From: CAYNLK01 sp964398055
Lineage (GTDB): Bacteria; Chloroflexota; Anaerolineae; 4572-78; J111
DNA length: 64,000 nt
NCBI GenBank assembly: GCA_964398055.1
Contig: CAYNLK010000031.1
Span: forward strand, 8,888 to 72,887
Direction: 5' to 3'
Part shown: positions 47,462 through 56,505 of the stretch, piece by piece
Position numbering within the stretch: the first letter of the stretch is position 1
How the letters are laid out: each line of letters opens with the position of its first letter
Notes under the pieces: generated by a model
Told to the model about the DNA's origin: nothing
Databases searched by the model: none
The model's input: only the letters and a program-made list of their open reading frames with translations
Translations under genes and position numbers: made by a program

Positions 47462-50161
47462 ATGAGAGTTACCAAATCACAGGTGGTTTTACTTCTGGCA
47501 TTGCTGGCCGGCAATGCCATTATTTTGTATAGCCCGTTTGAATGGGCCTGGCTGCGCTGGCCCGTCGCGGCCGCCCTCATCTTTGGGCTGCCCGGTTGGG
47601 CCTGGCTGCCTGTCTTTGGCTGGCTGCAAACTAACTGCGGCCTGGAGCGCCTCGTGTTGATCGTTGGGGCATCCTCTTTGCTCGCCGCGCTGGTACTGCT
47701 CGTTACCTTGCTGTTCGCCCCCGGCCCCTTCACCGAAACGCCGGTCCTGATTGCCCTTAATTTAACCACGTTGGCTGGCCTGCTGCTCCAATCCATCGCG
47801 TTACCCAAATCACAAACCAGCAAGGCAAGTGTTTCAAATCACAATTCACAATCGACAATTCACAATTCACAATTCACAATCGACAATTCACAACACCTGC
47901 ACGGCGCGCAGGCCCAAGTGTTCACAAATCTCCCCATCTCCCCATCTTCCATCCACTGGCCCTCCCGCACGGTGCTGCTGATCTTGCTGCTTATCCTGGC
48001 CGTCGCCGCGGTGACCCGGCTGACCCGGCTGGGCTACGGTGAGTTCCATGAAGACGAACTGGAGAATATGCGGCTCATTGTGCGAGCCTACAAAGGCGAA
48101 GAGTACGCCGCCTTCCTCGACAGCAAAGGGCCGATTCACTGGCTGCTGCCCGCGGCGATGTGGTATCTGAATGGCTGGCTGGGGGAAGGGCTGGCCCGCC
48201 TGCCGTTTGCCCTGGCCTCGCTGCTGCTCATTCCAACGGTTTATGTGTTGGGACGGCGGTTGAGCGGCGGACGGGCGGTAATCGGCCTGGTCGCGGCCGG
48301 TTTTGTGGCGCTGAATGGCTTCTTTGTGGCCTATGCCCGGTTTGTTGAAAATCAGGCTTTGATTGTGCTCTGGGGGGCGCTAGGCATGTGGCTGGCCTAT
48401 CGTTACTACCGGGAGGGACTCAACCACTTTTTGGCTTGGCTGGCCCTGGTGCTGGCCATTGGGTTGATTGCTCATCCCGATATGCTGCTCTATGTGCCCG
48501 TCTTTGGCTATGTCATCTGGCGGGCGGCCCGTTCCAGCCGGGCGGCCTGGCGCCGGCAGTGGCTCTGGCTGGCCGGGGCCGGCTTGCTCTTTGTGGGGCT
48601 AACGGCTCTGTTCTACGTGCCCTACCTGACCGACCCTAATTTTAGCGATGTCTACCAATATTTTGGCGAAGAGCGTATCGGCGCGGAGTTGCTTTACAAT
48701 CGAGTTGACAATATATTCGATCAGGACAGCCTCTACAGCAGCCGCTTCCATGCCCCGGTGCTGGTGCTGCTGCTGTTCTGGCTGCTGGGCCGTAATTTTG
48801 CTCGCCAGGGTTGGCCAGGTTGGGCTATGCTCACCGGTTTGACCCTGGCCATGATGAGCACCCTGGTTTGGCCGGAGCTTTGGCAGATTGGTCAACTCAA
48901 CCTGGCCTTTGCCCCCTACGCCCTGCTTACTTTAAATTTTATTCTTTTGCCGCAGACCAGCTTTGAACTCAAAGCCCTCTTTCTCTGGCTGATGGTACCG
49001 TTGGGGGCGCTGGTCTTTTTAGCCAAAGATGCCGCCGACCACATTCAAACGGCCTATCCGGCCTGGGCGCTGCTGTCGGCCGTGGCCCTGACCGACCTGT
49101 GGGATTGTCTTAGCCAAGCCGACCGGACGGCCTTCTTCCCCGATCGGGCATGTCCCTTCAATATACCTCGCCCCGTTGGGTGGCTCTTGAAGTCAATCAT
49201 CGCCCTGGCCCTCACCATCGTGGTCAGCTTGATCCTGTTCTACCAATACCTCACCTTCAACTCGCTGGTTATTACCTATTGGCAGGCCAAAATCGATTCT
49301 ACCAACAATCCGGATTCGTGGTACAACCGTGTTTACGGCAGCATCCCTCGCCCACGCAAACTTTTTGCCAATCCCCGGCTGAGCGGCTGGAAGGTGGTTG
49401 GCTACCTGTGGGCCAGCGGCGAGCTTAACGGCGATTTCCGCAGCATCAACGAGTCCTTTGCCGTGCCGATCTGGTACACTTTTCAAACCCCCCGCTCTTG
49501 CTATGAGGACCCGCAGCACTATTGGCTGCGGCGGGATTGGCAGGGTTGGCCCAAAGAGGAGGCCCAACTGGGCCAGCAGGGTTATACCCTGACCCGGATT
49601 GTCCTGGTCGACCGGGAGCCTAAACTACGCCTGTACGAAAAGAATAGGGCCGTTGCCGAGCCTCAGGTGCTCAACCTGGATGATTACCGGGCCAGCTTTG
49701 ACCGGTTGGCCACGCCGGAGCGATTTGCCCGGGCTGAAACGATCAGCCAGCCGGCCGCCTTCAACTTTGGCGACAAATTGCTGCTGCGCGGTTACGACCT
49801 GCCGCCTCAAAGCGCCCAGCCCGGCGACCTGCTGCCGGTGACGGTCTATTGGCAGAGTTTGGCGGCGATGGACGTTCGTTATCGTGGCTTTGTGCATCTG
49901 GTTGGCCCGGATGGCTCTCGTTGGGGGCAGCACGACGATGATCCGGCCTGTCGCCTTCTGACCACGGAGATGCGCCCCGACCAGCAGTCCTCGCGCCAAT
50001 TTCGCCTGCCGGTTGACCCGGCCACCCCGCCTGGTGACTATAACCTGGTTTTTGGCCTGTACCGGCCCGACACCCTGGAACGGCTCCAAATCTGGGATAA
50101 TGCCACCGGCCAGGCCGTCGGCGATAACCTTGTTCTGGGCCAGGTAACCATTCAACCTTAA
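47462..50161 (+). CDS. GT39/ArnT-like membrane glycosyltransferase with C-terminal beta module
   Basis: The 899-residue protein has a helical N-terminus, a low-complexity Asn/Ser/Gln stretch from a heptamer array (about residues 126-145), and the GT39 signature LTRLGYGEFHEDELENMRL with the predicted catalytic acidic pair. DSKGPIHWLLPAAMW follows, with about ten more membrane helices up to residue 590. The C-terminal beta module (LLRGYDLPPQSAQPGDLLPVTVYWQSL, GFVHLVGPDG, PPGDYNLVFGLYRPDT) is shared with the protein at 1294-4494. It probably transfers a lipid-linked sugar outside the membrane. Acceptor unknown. Confidence 0.8.
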   Translation: MRVTKSQVVLLLALLAGNAIILYSPFEWAWLRWPVAAALIFGLPGWAWLPVFGWLQTNCGLERLVLIVGASSLLAALVLLVTLLFAPGPFTETPVLIALNLTTLAGLLLQSIALPKSQTSKASVSNHNSQSTIHNSQFTIDNSQHLHGAQAQVFTNLPISPSSIHWPSRTVLLILLLILAVAAVTRLTRLGYGEFHEDELENMRLIVRAYKGEEYAAFLDSKGPIHWLLPAAMWYLNGWLGEGLARLPFALASLLLIPTVYVLGRRLSGGRAVIGLVAAGFVALNGFFVAYARFVENQALIVLWGALGMWLAYRYYREGLNHFLAWLALVLAIGLIAHPDMLLYVPVFGYVIWRAARSSRAAWRRQWLWLAGAGLLFVGLTALFYVPYLTDPNFSDVYQYFGEERIGAELLYNRVDNIFDQDSLYSSRFHAPVLVLLLFWLLGRNFARQGWPGWAMLTGLTLAMMSTLVWPELWQIGQLNLAFAPYALLTLNFILLPQTSFELKALFLWLMVPLGALVFLAKDAADHIQTAYPAWALLSAVALTDLWDCLSQADRTAFFPDRACPFNIPRPVGWLLKSIIALALTIVVSLILFYQYLTFNSLVITYWQAKIDSTNNPDSWYNRVYGSIPRPRKLFANPRLSGWKVVGYLWASGELNGDFRSINESFAVPIWYTFQTPRSCYEDPQHYWLRRDWQGWPKEEAQLGQQGYTLTRIVLVDREPKLRLYEKNRAVAEPQVLNLDDYRASFDRLATPERFARAETISQPAAFNFGDKLLLRGYDLPPQSAQPGDLLPVTVYWQSLAAMDVRYRGFVHLVGPDGSRWGQHDDDPACRLLTTEMRPDQQSSRQFRLPVDPATPPGDYNLVFGLYRPDTLERLQIWDNATGQAVGDNLVLGQVTIQP
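47837..47893. repeat. AATTCAC/AATCGAC heptanucleotide array inside a gene
   Basis: About eight units of AATTCAC and AATCGAC type encode a Ser/Asn/Gln/His-rich segment (SQSTIHNSQFTIDNSQ) without breaking the frame. Confidence 0.85.
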
Positions 50162-50240
50162 CGGCAATCAGTGGCCGTTGGCTGGGCGTTGGGTAAAACA
50201 ACTTGAATATTCACCGGCTTCTGCTAAAATGACCTCTTTG

Positions 50241-50269
50241 TTGACGAATATCTATTTTGGGATTATACT
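50241..50269 (+). promoter_or_regulatory. Promoter of the PIG-L deacetylase gene
   Basis: TTGACG (50241-50246), 17 nt and TATACT (50264-50269), about 60 nt before the ATG at 50330. Confidence 0.65.
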
Positions 50270-50329
50270 ATCGAACATGCGTTCTGGTAGCTTGGAGTAT
50301 GCCATCACCAAAATCGTGGAAGTGATGTT

Positions 50330-51151
50330 ATGACGAACGAATTGACCCTGCTGGCTATTTTTGCCCATCCCGATGACGAAGCGTTCGGCACTGGCGGCAC
50401 TCTTACCAAATACGCCCGGCAGGGGGTTGAGGTCCATTTAGTCGCCGCCACACTGGGTGAAGCCGGTCGAGTAGCCAACCCGGCCGTCAAGGTAGATTGC
50501 CCACTGGGCGCCTGGCGTGAGCAAGAGTTGCGCTGCGCCTGTGAATGTTACGGGCTGGCAGGGTTGCATTTGCTGGGCTATATGGATGGGCAGACCACCG
50601 TGGTGCCCCAGAGTGGAGCGGTTTACAAAATTGTTACGCTGTTGCGCCGGCTCAAACCCCAGGTGGTCATCTCCTTTGGTCCCGAAGGTATCTACGGCCA
50701 TTACGATCACCTGGCCGTTCATCGTTGGGCCACCGCGGCCGTAGAGTTGGCCGGCCAGGCCGACTGCTGGGGTAAGGCCGGTCCCCCGCATCAGGTGGCC
50801 AAATTTTATCACCGGGCTATGTTCGAGGAGCAAGTAGCCCAGATCGAAGAAATCAATGGCAGCAGCTTTGTGTTGATCGATGGCGTCCCGTTTCCCTTTT
50901 CGGGCTATCCGGCCGAGAAGATCACCACCGTCATCGATGTGAGCGAATATGCCCAGGCCAAACTGGCTGGCATTCGTTGCCATGCCAGCCAGCTCAGGCC
51001 AGAAATTCCTTATTTGCGGGCCGACTTTGACCCGTCGAGGCAGCCGTGGTTCAACCAGGAAGCCTTTATCCTGGCCTGCAGCCGGGCCGATATCCGGCTG
51101 TCGCTCTCACCCGGATGTAAAGAAAATGACCTGTTTGCCGGATTGAGGTAA
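50330..51151 (+). CDS. PIG-L family deacetylase
   Basis: The 273-residue protein has the zinc motif IFAHPDDEAFGTGGTL (AHPDDE) and the third ligand in YDHLAVHRWA (His of HxxVH). VVISFGPEGIYGHYDH lies between. Relatives deacetylate N-acetyl sugars such as GlcNAc-linked glycolipids or the mycothiol/bacillithiol precursor. The exact substrate is not evident. The next gene begins 3 nt after its stop. Confidence 0.88.
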   Translation: MTNELTLLAIFAHPDDEAFGTGGTLTKYARQGVEVHLVAATLGEAGRVANPAVKVDCPLGAWREQELRCACECYGLAGLHLLGYMDGQTTVVPQSGAVYKIVTLLRRLKPQVVISFGPEGIYGHYDHLAVHRWATAAVELAGQADCWGKAGPPHQVAKFYHRAMFEEQVAQIEEINGSSFVLIDGVPFPFSGYPAEKITTVIDVSEYAQAKLAGIRCHASQLRPEIPYLRADFDPSRQPWFNQEAFILACSRADIRLSLSPGCKENDLFAGLR

Positions 51152-51154
51152 AAA

Positions 51155-51595
51155 ATGAGCCATAACTCGATTGCTATCTTAACCCAACACAATCAGGTGC
51201 AGTTGGCTCGCCTGGCCTATTTGGAGGAATATAGCCAGAAAATTGACGATGCCCATGTCAAACTTATCTTGGCCCAGGCTATCGAAGATATTTATGAGGC
51301 CATTGCCCGGGTGGCCAGCCGGCTGCGCCAACTTGACCGGCCCGCCGGTCAGGCCCTGGACGAGGTGGACCAAAAGTTGCTGCGGCAGGCTAGAACTCGC
51401 CGCGGGCTGGCCGATCAGTTGCGGTTTGTGCGGCAGGGTCTTAAGTTTCAGCTTGACTGGTACGAAGCCCGGCTCAAAGATTTAAGCGGTGACGCCGATA
51501 CCCAGGCCATCTTTGTGGCGCTGGCCCAGCAAACCAGGGTCCGCCTGGCCCGCTGGGATAAGTTGATGGCGGATTTGAAGGTTCCGCTAGAGTAA
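51155..51595 (+). CDS. Hypothetical helical protein co-transcribed with the PIG-L gene
   Basis: The 146-residue product is almost wholly alpha-helical and charged (LAYLEEYSQKIDDAHVKLILAQAIEDIYEAIARVASRLRQL). It has no signal or membrane segment. GAGG precedes the ATG and the gene starts 3 nt behind the deacetylase stop, indicating one operon. No family is recognised. Confidence 0.65.
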   Translation: MSHNSIAILTQHNQVQLARLAYLEEYSQKIDDAHVKLILAQAIEDIYEAIARVASRLRQLDRPAGQALDEVDQKLLRQARTRRGLADQLRFVRQGLKFQLDWYEARLKDLSGDADTQAIFVALAQQTRVRLARWDKLMADLKVPLE

Positions 51596-51633
51596 AGAGT
51601 ATAATCAGGCAAACTTAGGCAGTTAAATATTTT

Positions 51634-51661
51634 TTGCCAAACTGAGAATTTTGGGTATAAT
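51634..51661 (+). promoter_or_regulatory. greA promoter
   Basis: TTGCCA (51634-51639), a 16-nt spacer and TATAAT (51656-51661). The expected transcription start is near 51668, leaving a leader of about 175 nt. Confidence 0.65.
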
Positions 51662-51690
51662 GTCGGGGAGCAAAATAGTGCCGCCAAATT

Positions 51691-51716
51691 GAGACCCAAA
51701 GCCGGTCTCGTTTTTT
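51691..51716 (+). terminator. Leader terminator/attenuator upstream of greA
   Basis: GAGACC-N7-GGTCTC is followed by G and six T. It lies 30 nt after the greA -10 box, before the coding region, so it can end the greA transcript after about 50 nt. A second hairpin (CCCTC...GAGGG) follows at 51720-51742. Confidence 0.7.
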
Positions 51717-51844
51717 ATTCCCTCGCTCGGTTGGGTGAGGGATTGCTGTTATCGGCTCAACCGCCTTAGAGCAAGTTCAGTCCACAATTAGCTGGGGGAC
51801 TGTCTGTAATAATCTTGGTTTCCGTGGAGTGAGGAATTATTTCG

Positions 51845-52312
51845 ATGGCAGACAAACCGATCTATTTGACTTTAGAAGGTAAGAAGAAACTTGAAGAAGA
51901 GCTGGATTATCTGGTCAACGTTCGCCGAAAGGAAGTTGCGGCGGCGATTCAATCGGCCAAGGATGAAGGCGACATCAGTGAGAACTCGGCCTACGATGAG
52001 GCTAAACTCAGCCAGGGCTTTGTAGAAGGTCGGATTCAGACGATCCAGGCTCAACTGCGCAATGCGGTTATCATCGAGAAGAACGGAAAATCCGATGAAG
52101 TCCACCTGGGCAGCATTGTGACTGTGGAGGAAGAAGGTTTTGATGAGGAAACCTATAAGATCGTTGGTTCTGCCGAAGCCGATCCGTTGGATGGTAAAAT
52201 TTCCAATGAGTCGCCTATTGGCAAGGCCTTGCTGGGGGCCAAGGTCGGTGATGTAGTTACGGCTGAGACCCCCAACGGGCAGGCCACCTTTAAGGTAATT
52301 AAGATTGCCTAG
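51845..52312 (+). CDS. greA: Transcription elongation factor GreA
   Basis: The 155-residue protein has the N-terminal coiled coil (YLTLEGKKKLEEELDYLVNVRRKEVAAAIQ) with the acidic tip DISENSAYDEAK (EN/DE residues that enter the RNA polymerase channel). The C-terminal FKBP-like half includes SPIGKALLGAKVGDVV. GreA rescues backtracked polymerase. A terminator follows at 52344-52377. Confidence 0.95.
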   Translation: MADKPIYLTLEGKKKLEEELDYLVNVRRKEVAAAIQSAKDEGDISENSAYDEAKLSQGFVEGRIQTIQAQLRNAVIIEKNGKSDEVHLGSIVTVEEEGFDEETYKIVGSAEADPLDGKISNESPIGKALLGAKVGDVVTAETPNGQATFKVIKIA

Positions 52313-52343
52313 CTTGCGCCAATTGCCCTAAGTATGGATAATA

Positions 52344-52377
52344 AGCGGGGTCTTTTAAGGCCCCGCTTTTATTTTTG
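52344..52377 (+). terminator. Rho-independent terminator after greA
   Basis: AGCGGGG...CCCCGCT stem with TTTTATTTTT, 32 nt after the stop codon. Confidence 0.88.
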
Positions 52378-52400
52378 AATTTTTGGAGATAGCGCCTCTT

Positions 52401-53912
52401 ATGGAACCAGACTTGAGCTACTTTGCAGATTTTGGCGAGCAGGTGGAGCAGCGGCTGCATAAGCTGCAATATTTTGCCGAGCGTGATCAGTTAGCTTATC
52501 CGCCCCGAGTTGGACGCGAACACACCACTACCCAGGCCATCGCTCTGTTTGAGCAGGCTGAGGCAGCCTTGCCGGCGGGCAGCGCCGAGAAACCTCAGGT
52601 CGCTGTGGCGGTGGCCGGCCGGTTGGTGGGGGTGCGGAATATGGGCAAGAGCACCTTTGCCCATATTCAAGATGGCGCCGGCCGCATCCAGCTCTACTTC
52701 AAGAAGGACAGCCTGGGTGAGGAGCTGTACGAGCAGTTTGTGAAGCAGTTCGACCTGGGCGATTTTGTGGCGGCGCAGGGCCACCTCTTTCGCACCCGGA
52801 CCGGGGAAGTTACGGTGCAGGTCGAGAGCTATCAGTTGGCGGCCAAGGCCCTGCATCCCCTGCCGGAGAAGTGGCACGGGCTTAAAGATGTGGAGACTCG
52901 CTATCGCCAACGATATCTGGACTTGATTGCCAATGCCGAAGTACGTGACATTTTCGTCAAACGGAGTAGAATTGTCTCGGCCATGCGCAAATTTCTGGAT
53001 CAGCAAGGTTTTCTGGAAGTGGAAACTCCGGCCCTCCAGCCCATGTACGGCGGCGCCCTGGCCCGCCCTTTTGTGACCCATCACAATGCCCTGAATCTCC
53101 AACTCTATCTGCGTATCTCCGATGAGCTGTACCTGAAGCGGCTGATTGTGGGTGGTTTTGATAAGGTCTACGAAATCTGCAAAGATTTTCGCAATGAAGG
53201 CATCAGCACCAAACACAATCCAGAATTCACCATGATGGAGTGCTATTGGGCCTACGCCGATTACGAAAATATGATGTGGCTGACCGAACATATGATCGCC
53301 TTCATTGCCCGGGAAGTCTTGGGCACGACCAGGCTAGTTTATGATGGCAAAGAGGTCGATCTGGCCCCACCCTGGCAGCGACTGAACTTGGCCGAAGGGA
53401 TCAAGGCCCAAACCGGCATCGATATTTTTGAAAGCTATCCCGACGTGCGGGCCTTGTGGGCCGAGTGCCAGCGGCGCAAGCTGCAAGTTTCGCCGCAGCC
53501 AAGCTGGGGCAAGCTGGTCGATGAGCTGCTGGGCGAATATTTGGAGCCGACGATTGTCGAGCCAACTTTCATTCACACCTTTCCACTCGACATTTCGCCC
53601 CTGGCCAAACAAAGCCCTGCTGATCCGCGGGTAGTGGAACGGTTCGAAGCCTTTGTGGCCGGGATGGAGATTGGCAACGCCTATTCAGAGTTAAACGACC
53701 CCATCACCCAACGCCAACGTTTTTTGGATCAGCCCAAAGATGACGATGAGGAAGCGCACCTGGTGGACGACGATTACGTGATGGCCTTGATGCACGGTAT
53801 GCCGCCGACGGGGGGGTTGGGGATCGGCGTCGACAGGGTTACCATGCTCTTTACCAACCAACAATCGATTCGTGAGGTCATTCTCTTCCCCCAAATGCGA
53901 CCGCGCGAGTAA
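52401..53912 (+). CDS. lysS: Lysyl-tRNA synthetase, class II
   Basis: The start is the ATG at 52401 (GGAG 12 nt upstream); a TTG at 52383 is in frame. The 503-residue enzyme has an OB-fold anticodon-binding part (VAGRLVGVRNMGKSTFAHIQDGAGRIQLYF). Class II motifs follow: motif 1 near FLEVETPALQPMYGGA, motif 2 FRNEGISTKHNPEFTMMECYWAY, and motif 3 GGLGIGVDRVTMLFTN. Confidence 0.96.
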   Translation: MEPDLSYFADFGEQVEQRLHKLQYFAERDQLAYPPRVGREHTTTQAIALFEQAEAALPAGSAEKPQVAVAVAGRLVGVRNMGKSTFAHIQDGAGRIQLYFKKDSLGEELYEQFVKQFDLGDFVAAQGHLFRTRTGEVTVQVESYQLAAKALHPLPEKWHGLKDVETRYRQRYLDLIANAEVRDIFVKRSRIVSAMRKFLDQQGFLEVETPALQPMYGGALARPFVTHHNALNLQLYLRISDELYLKRLIVGGFDKVYEICKDFRNEGISTKHNPEFTMMECYWAYADYENMMWLTEHMIAFIAREVLGTTRLVYDGKEVDLAPPWQRLNLAEGIKAQTGIDIFESYPDVRALWAECQRRKLQVSPQPSWGKLVDELLGEYLEPTIVEPTFIHTFPLDISPLAKQSPADPRVVERFEAFVAGMEIGNAYSELNDPITQRQRFLDQPKDDDEEAHLVDDDYVMALMHGMPPTGGLGIGVDRVTMLFTNQQSIREVILFPQMRPRE

Positions 53913-53927
53913 AGGTTTACGGCCGCG

Positions 53928-54470
53928 ATGTTCTGTCTGGTAGTTGACCAGAATATCAAACTCTGCTTACTGGAGGCTCGCCACGCCGAAACCTTGTTTG
54001 CCCTGGTGGAGGCAAATCGGGCCTACCTGCGGGAGTGGTTGCCCTGGCTGGATGCCAACACCGCGGCGACCGATACGCATAATTTCATCAAGAGCAGCCT
54101 GGAGCAGTTCGCCAATAACAACGGATTTCAAGCTGGTATTTTCTTTCGGGGCCAACTGGTTGGCATGATTGGTTATCATCAGACTGACTGGGCGCATCGC
54201 TCGGTGAGCGTGGGCTATTGGTTGGCTGAAGCAGTTCAAGGCCAGGGGATTATGACCAAAGCGTGCCGCTTTCTGGTGGATTATGCCTTTGCTGAACTGA
54301 AGTTGAACCGGCTTGAAATCCGTTGCGCTACGGGCAACCATAAAAGCCGGGCCATCCCGGAGCGGCTAGGTTTCAAGCTGGAAGGTACAGTTCGGCAGGC
54401 TGAATGGCTGTACGATCATTTTGTAGACCACGCGGTCTATGGCCTGCTGGTCAGTGAATGGCCGCGCTAG
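53928..54470 (+). CDS. GNAT family acetyltransferase (RimJ/RimL-like)
   Basis: The 180-residue product has the RimL pattern: LREWLPWLDANTAATDTHNFI, VSVGYWLAEAVQGQGIMTKACRFLV with the acetyl-CoA loop QGQGIM, and LNRLEIRCATGNHKSRAIPERLGFKLEG. Such enzymes acetylate protein N-termini or small substrates. It begins 15 nt after the lysS stop, so probably shares its transcript. Confidence 0.9.
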   Translation: MFCLVVDQNIKLCLLEARHAETLFALVEANRAYLREWLPWLDANTAATDTHNFIKSSLEQFANNNGFQAGIFFRGQLVGMIGYHQTDWAHRSVSVGYWLAEAVQGQGIMTKACRFLVDYAFAELKLNRLEIRCATGNHKSRAIPERLGFKLEGTVRQAEWLYDHFVDHAVYGLLVSEWPR

Positions 54471-54729
54471 CAGTTTGTCGGAGAGAAATATTTTTCACCA
54501 ATGAAAACAATGTTAAACTAAGGGCCATCAATAGCAAACTTCAGAGCAGCTAATCTGAAATTATGCGCTAAAGCCCCCAGCATTCTGCGGACTTATGACT
54601 ATCCCTCAGCCTATCGCACCAGCAATTAATCTACTGTGCTTGTGGTTGGAAGTGCCAGCCAAAAGCGACAGCCTCAAATCGCGGACGGGGTTATCACTCA
54701 GTTCAAGGGTATTATTCTTGTCCGAGGCA

Positions 54730-55612
54730 TGGCCATTATCCTGAGAGTCTGCCGCCAGATTGTGCTTTTACAACCGGATCACAAAAAGTCGATAACTTCG
54801 TCTGGAATTTTGTAGAAAAGATCTGTAGCAACCCGACTGCCCTGAAAAAGGCAATTGCTCTTAAGGTGGCTACTTTAGAGGCCCAACAAGGGGAAATAGA
54901 AACAGAGACTGAACACCTGCAAAAGCAGCTTGACGAATTGACGATGGAGAGACAGTGGGTTATAAACTCAGGCTCGTAAGGGTGCAATTACTGAAAATGA
55001 TATGGGTGTGACCAAAGTGAGTTTTAATGTAGGGGCGAATGGCATTCGCCCTGGTTAGTTGGCCCAATTTGGGCGTTCGCCGAACGCCCCTACAACTGAA
55101 GTTGGTCACACCCAAATGATATGGAGATGCAACTGGCTGCGCTGCAACTTCAAGCGGTGGAGCCAGGGAAGGAATTAGATGAGCGAAAGGCAGATGTAGC
55201 CATTCGACAACAAGCTCAAGCCCTAAGCAGTTGGGCCGCCCGGTATCTATCTGAGGTGAAGGCTGCTATTGAGGTGCTTGAGGTGGACCCCGAGACGTTA
55301 ACCGCAGAACAACGTCAAGCACTGGCTGATGAATTAGAAGGGTGGCGTTTTGAGGAGAAATTTCCCGGCGATCAACTGGCTCAACTTCGCTGGGCAATTC
55401 TAGAAGAAAAACGCCGTGTGGTCAGGACGTTGATTAAGCGGATTATTGTGAGTAAGGTTGATGGGCCGAAAAAGCGTAAAGTAACGCCGATATTAGCCCT
55501 GGATATTGAGAATGGGTTGGAATTTTTGACCCATGGCGACCAGTCGCCGTATGCCTATGATCACAGACCTTTCAAGATAACGTTCACGCCGGAAGAGTTG
55601 GGTTTCGAGTGA
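54730..55612 (+). pseudogene. Degraded large serine recombinase, C-terminal part
   Basis: Three pieces read as the C-terminal coiled-coil region of a large serine recombinase. LDELTMERQWVI is interrupted by a 1-nt frameshift near 54966; TQARKGAITENDM follows in the new frame; then comes an inserted MITE-like element. After it the original frame resumes as EMQLAALQLQ ... LVKRIIVSKVDGPKKRKVTP-type sequence to the stop at 55612. The N-terminal catalytic domain and most of the zinc-ribbon part are missing. The surviving 163-codon frame from 55121 is not a functional gene. Confidence 0.8.
55004..55113. mobile_element. 110-bp MITE-like element with 12-bp terminal inverted repeats and 9-bp target duplication
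   Basis: The ends are GGGTGTGACCAA (55004-55015) and TTGGTCACACCC (55102-55113), a perfect inverted match. AAATGATAT flanks both sides (54995-55003 and 55114-55122). Removing the element plus one duplicate joins ENDM to EMQLAAL, a normal recombinase sequence. The interior contains GTAGGGGCGAATGGCATTCGCCC and GGGCGTTCGCCGAACGCCC palindromes and no coding capacity. Confidence 0.88.
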
Positions 55613-55640
55613 CGATCAGGCATACTCCATATCTCATAGG

Positions 55641-55670
55641 AAGGCTGCGCATCATTGGCGCGGCTTTTTT
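55641..55670 (+). terminator. Terminator after the recombinase remnant
   Basis: AAGGCTGCGC and GCGCGGCTTT form a stem with one G-T pair, followed by a run of T, 29 nt after the stop. Confidence 0.6.
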
Positions 55671-56406
55671 GCTGAACCCCAAGAAGTGTTTTACCTCAAA
55701 ATGTTGGTCAAACTCCTTTGCCAATTCTTGGCATTACTTGCTGTTATCCTCGAATGTCTATTACATTTTCGATCATCGATCCAGACTTACGTCGCCCTGT
55801 GGTTTCGTCCACTTGGGTGTTTGTAACCAGCGAGTGTCGAGCCTGAGAATTGGTTGATGTAGCAGAAGACCTTTGCATTGCCCGACCCAGAGCAGCAAAA
55901 CGATCATAGATATTCAATAAGCAGCTCCGTTCCGCTGCTAGCGCATTCACGTCACGATTGTTCATATATGTTCTTCCCGCTTGAGGCTGGTTCATTCAGC
56001 GGCAACCCGGTAGCCTGGCCGCATCGTGAATCAGGCAACGAACCAGGACAGATATTGATAATCCACCCCTGTGCCTTGCCAGTAACGCTATGGTCTCTTT
56101 TTCGGCTGTCGTGAGGACCAGACCAAGACGTGTTGATTTCCTTCCAATTCAGGTGACCGGGACTTCTATACTAAGCGCACGCTAAAATTCCCCCAGGACG
56201 GCATCCCTACACCTGCATCCGAAGGACGCCGCAGGTGCAAGTGTGCCCGTCCGCTGACGCATAGGGATGCGCCAGCTATAGAAATTTTAAAATGCATTTG
56301 GTATAACTAAAGCGCCGGCCACCTAGCAGCCTATCCGAATAAAAGCTAGCCGGGTTATCCAGATAGGCTCCTAATAATTTCAGCAGTCTCAATAACTGAA
56401 GCTTGC
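55671..56406. other. Gene-free region with a compound hairpin element
   Basis: No coding frame here has a believable start or family match; short frames at 55744 and 55878 look like noise. A compound palindrome (56183-56289) is the only structure seen. The stretch is probably the remains of the integrated element that carried the recombinase. Confidence 0.5.
56183..56289. repeat. Compound palindromic element (GCATCCCTA / TAGGGATGC)
   Basis: Three nested inverted pairs are present: TAAAATT/AATTTTA (56183, 56283), GCATCCCTA/TAGGGATGC (56201, 56262), and CACCTGC/GCAGGTG (56210, 56231). Resembles a small non-coding palindromic repeat. Confidence 0.65.
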
Positions 56407-56434
56407 TTGCATCTGCTTTATTTTATGTCATAAT
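56407..56434 (+). promoter_or_regulatory. Candidate promoter of the GH/SpoIID gene
   Basis: TTGCAT (56407-56412), 16 nt and CATAAT (56429-56434), about 70 nt before the ATG at 56506. Confidence 0.5.
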
Positions 56435-56505
56435 AAAGACAATAACCATCCCCAACTTCACTGGCTCATTTCTATTGACCGTTGTTCATTGATCAAGGAG
56501 GCCCT

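Noticed and set aside
55121..55612. Stand-alone gene for a 163-residue protein
   Set aside because: It is only the C-terminal coiled coil of a recombinase and starts inside the target duplication of a MITE.
55744..55995. 83-codon minus-strand frame in the gene-free region
   Set aside because: No ribosome binding site, no family and overlapping the decayed element region.
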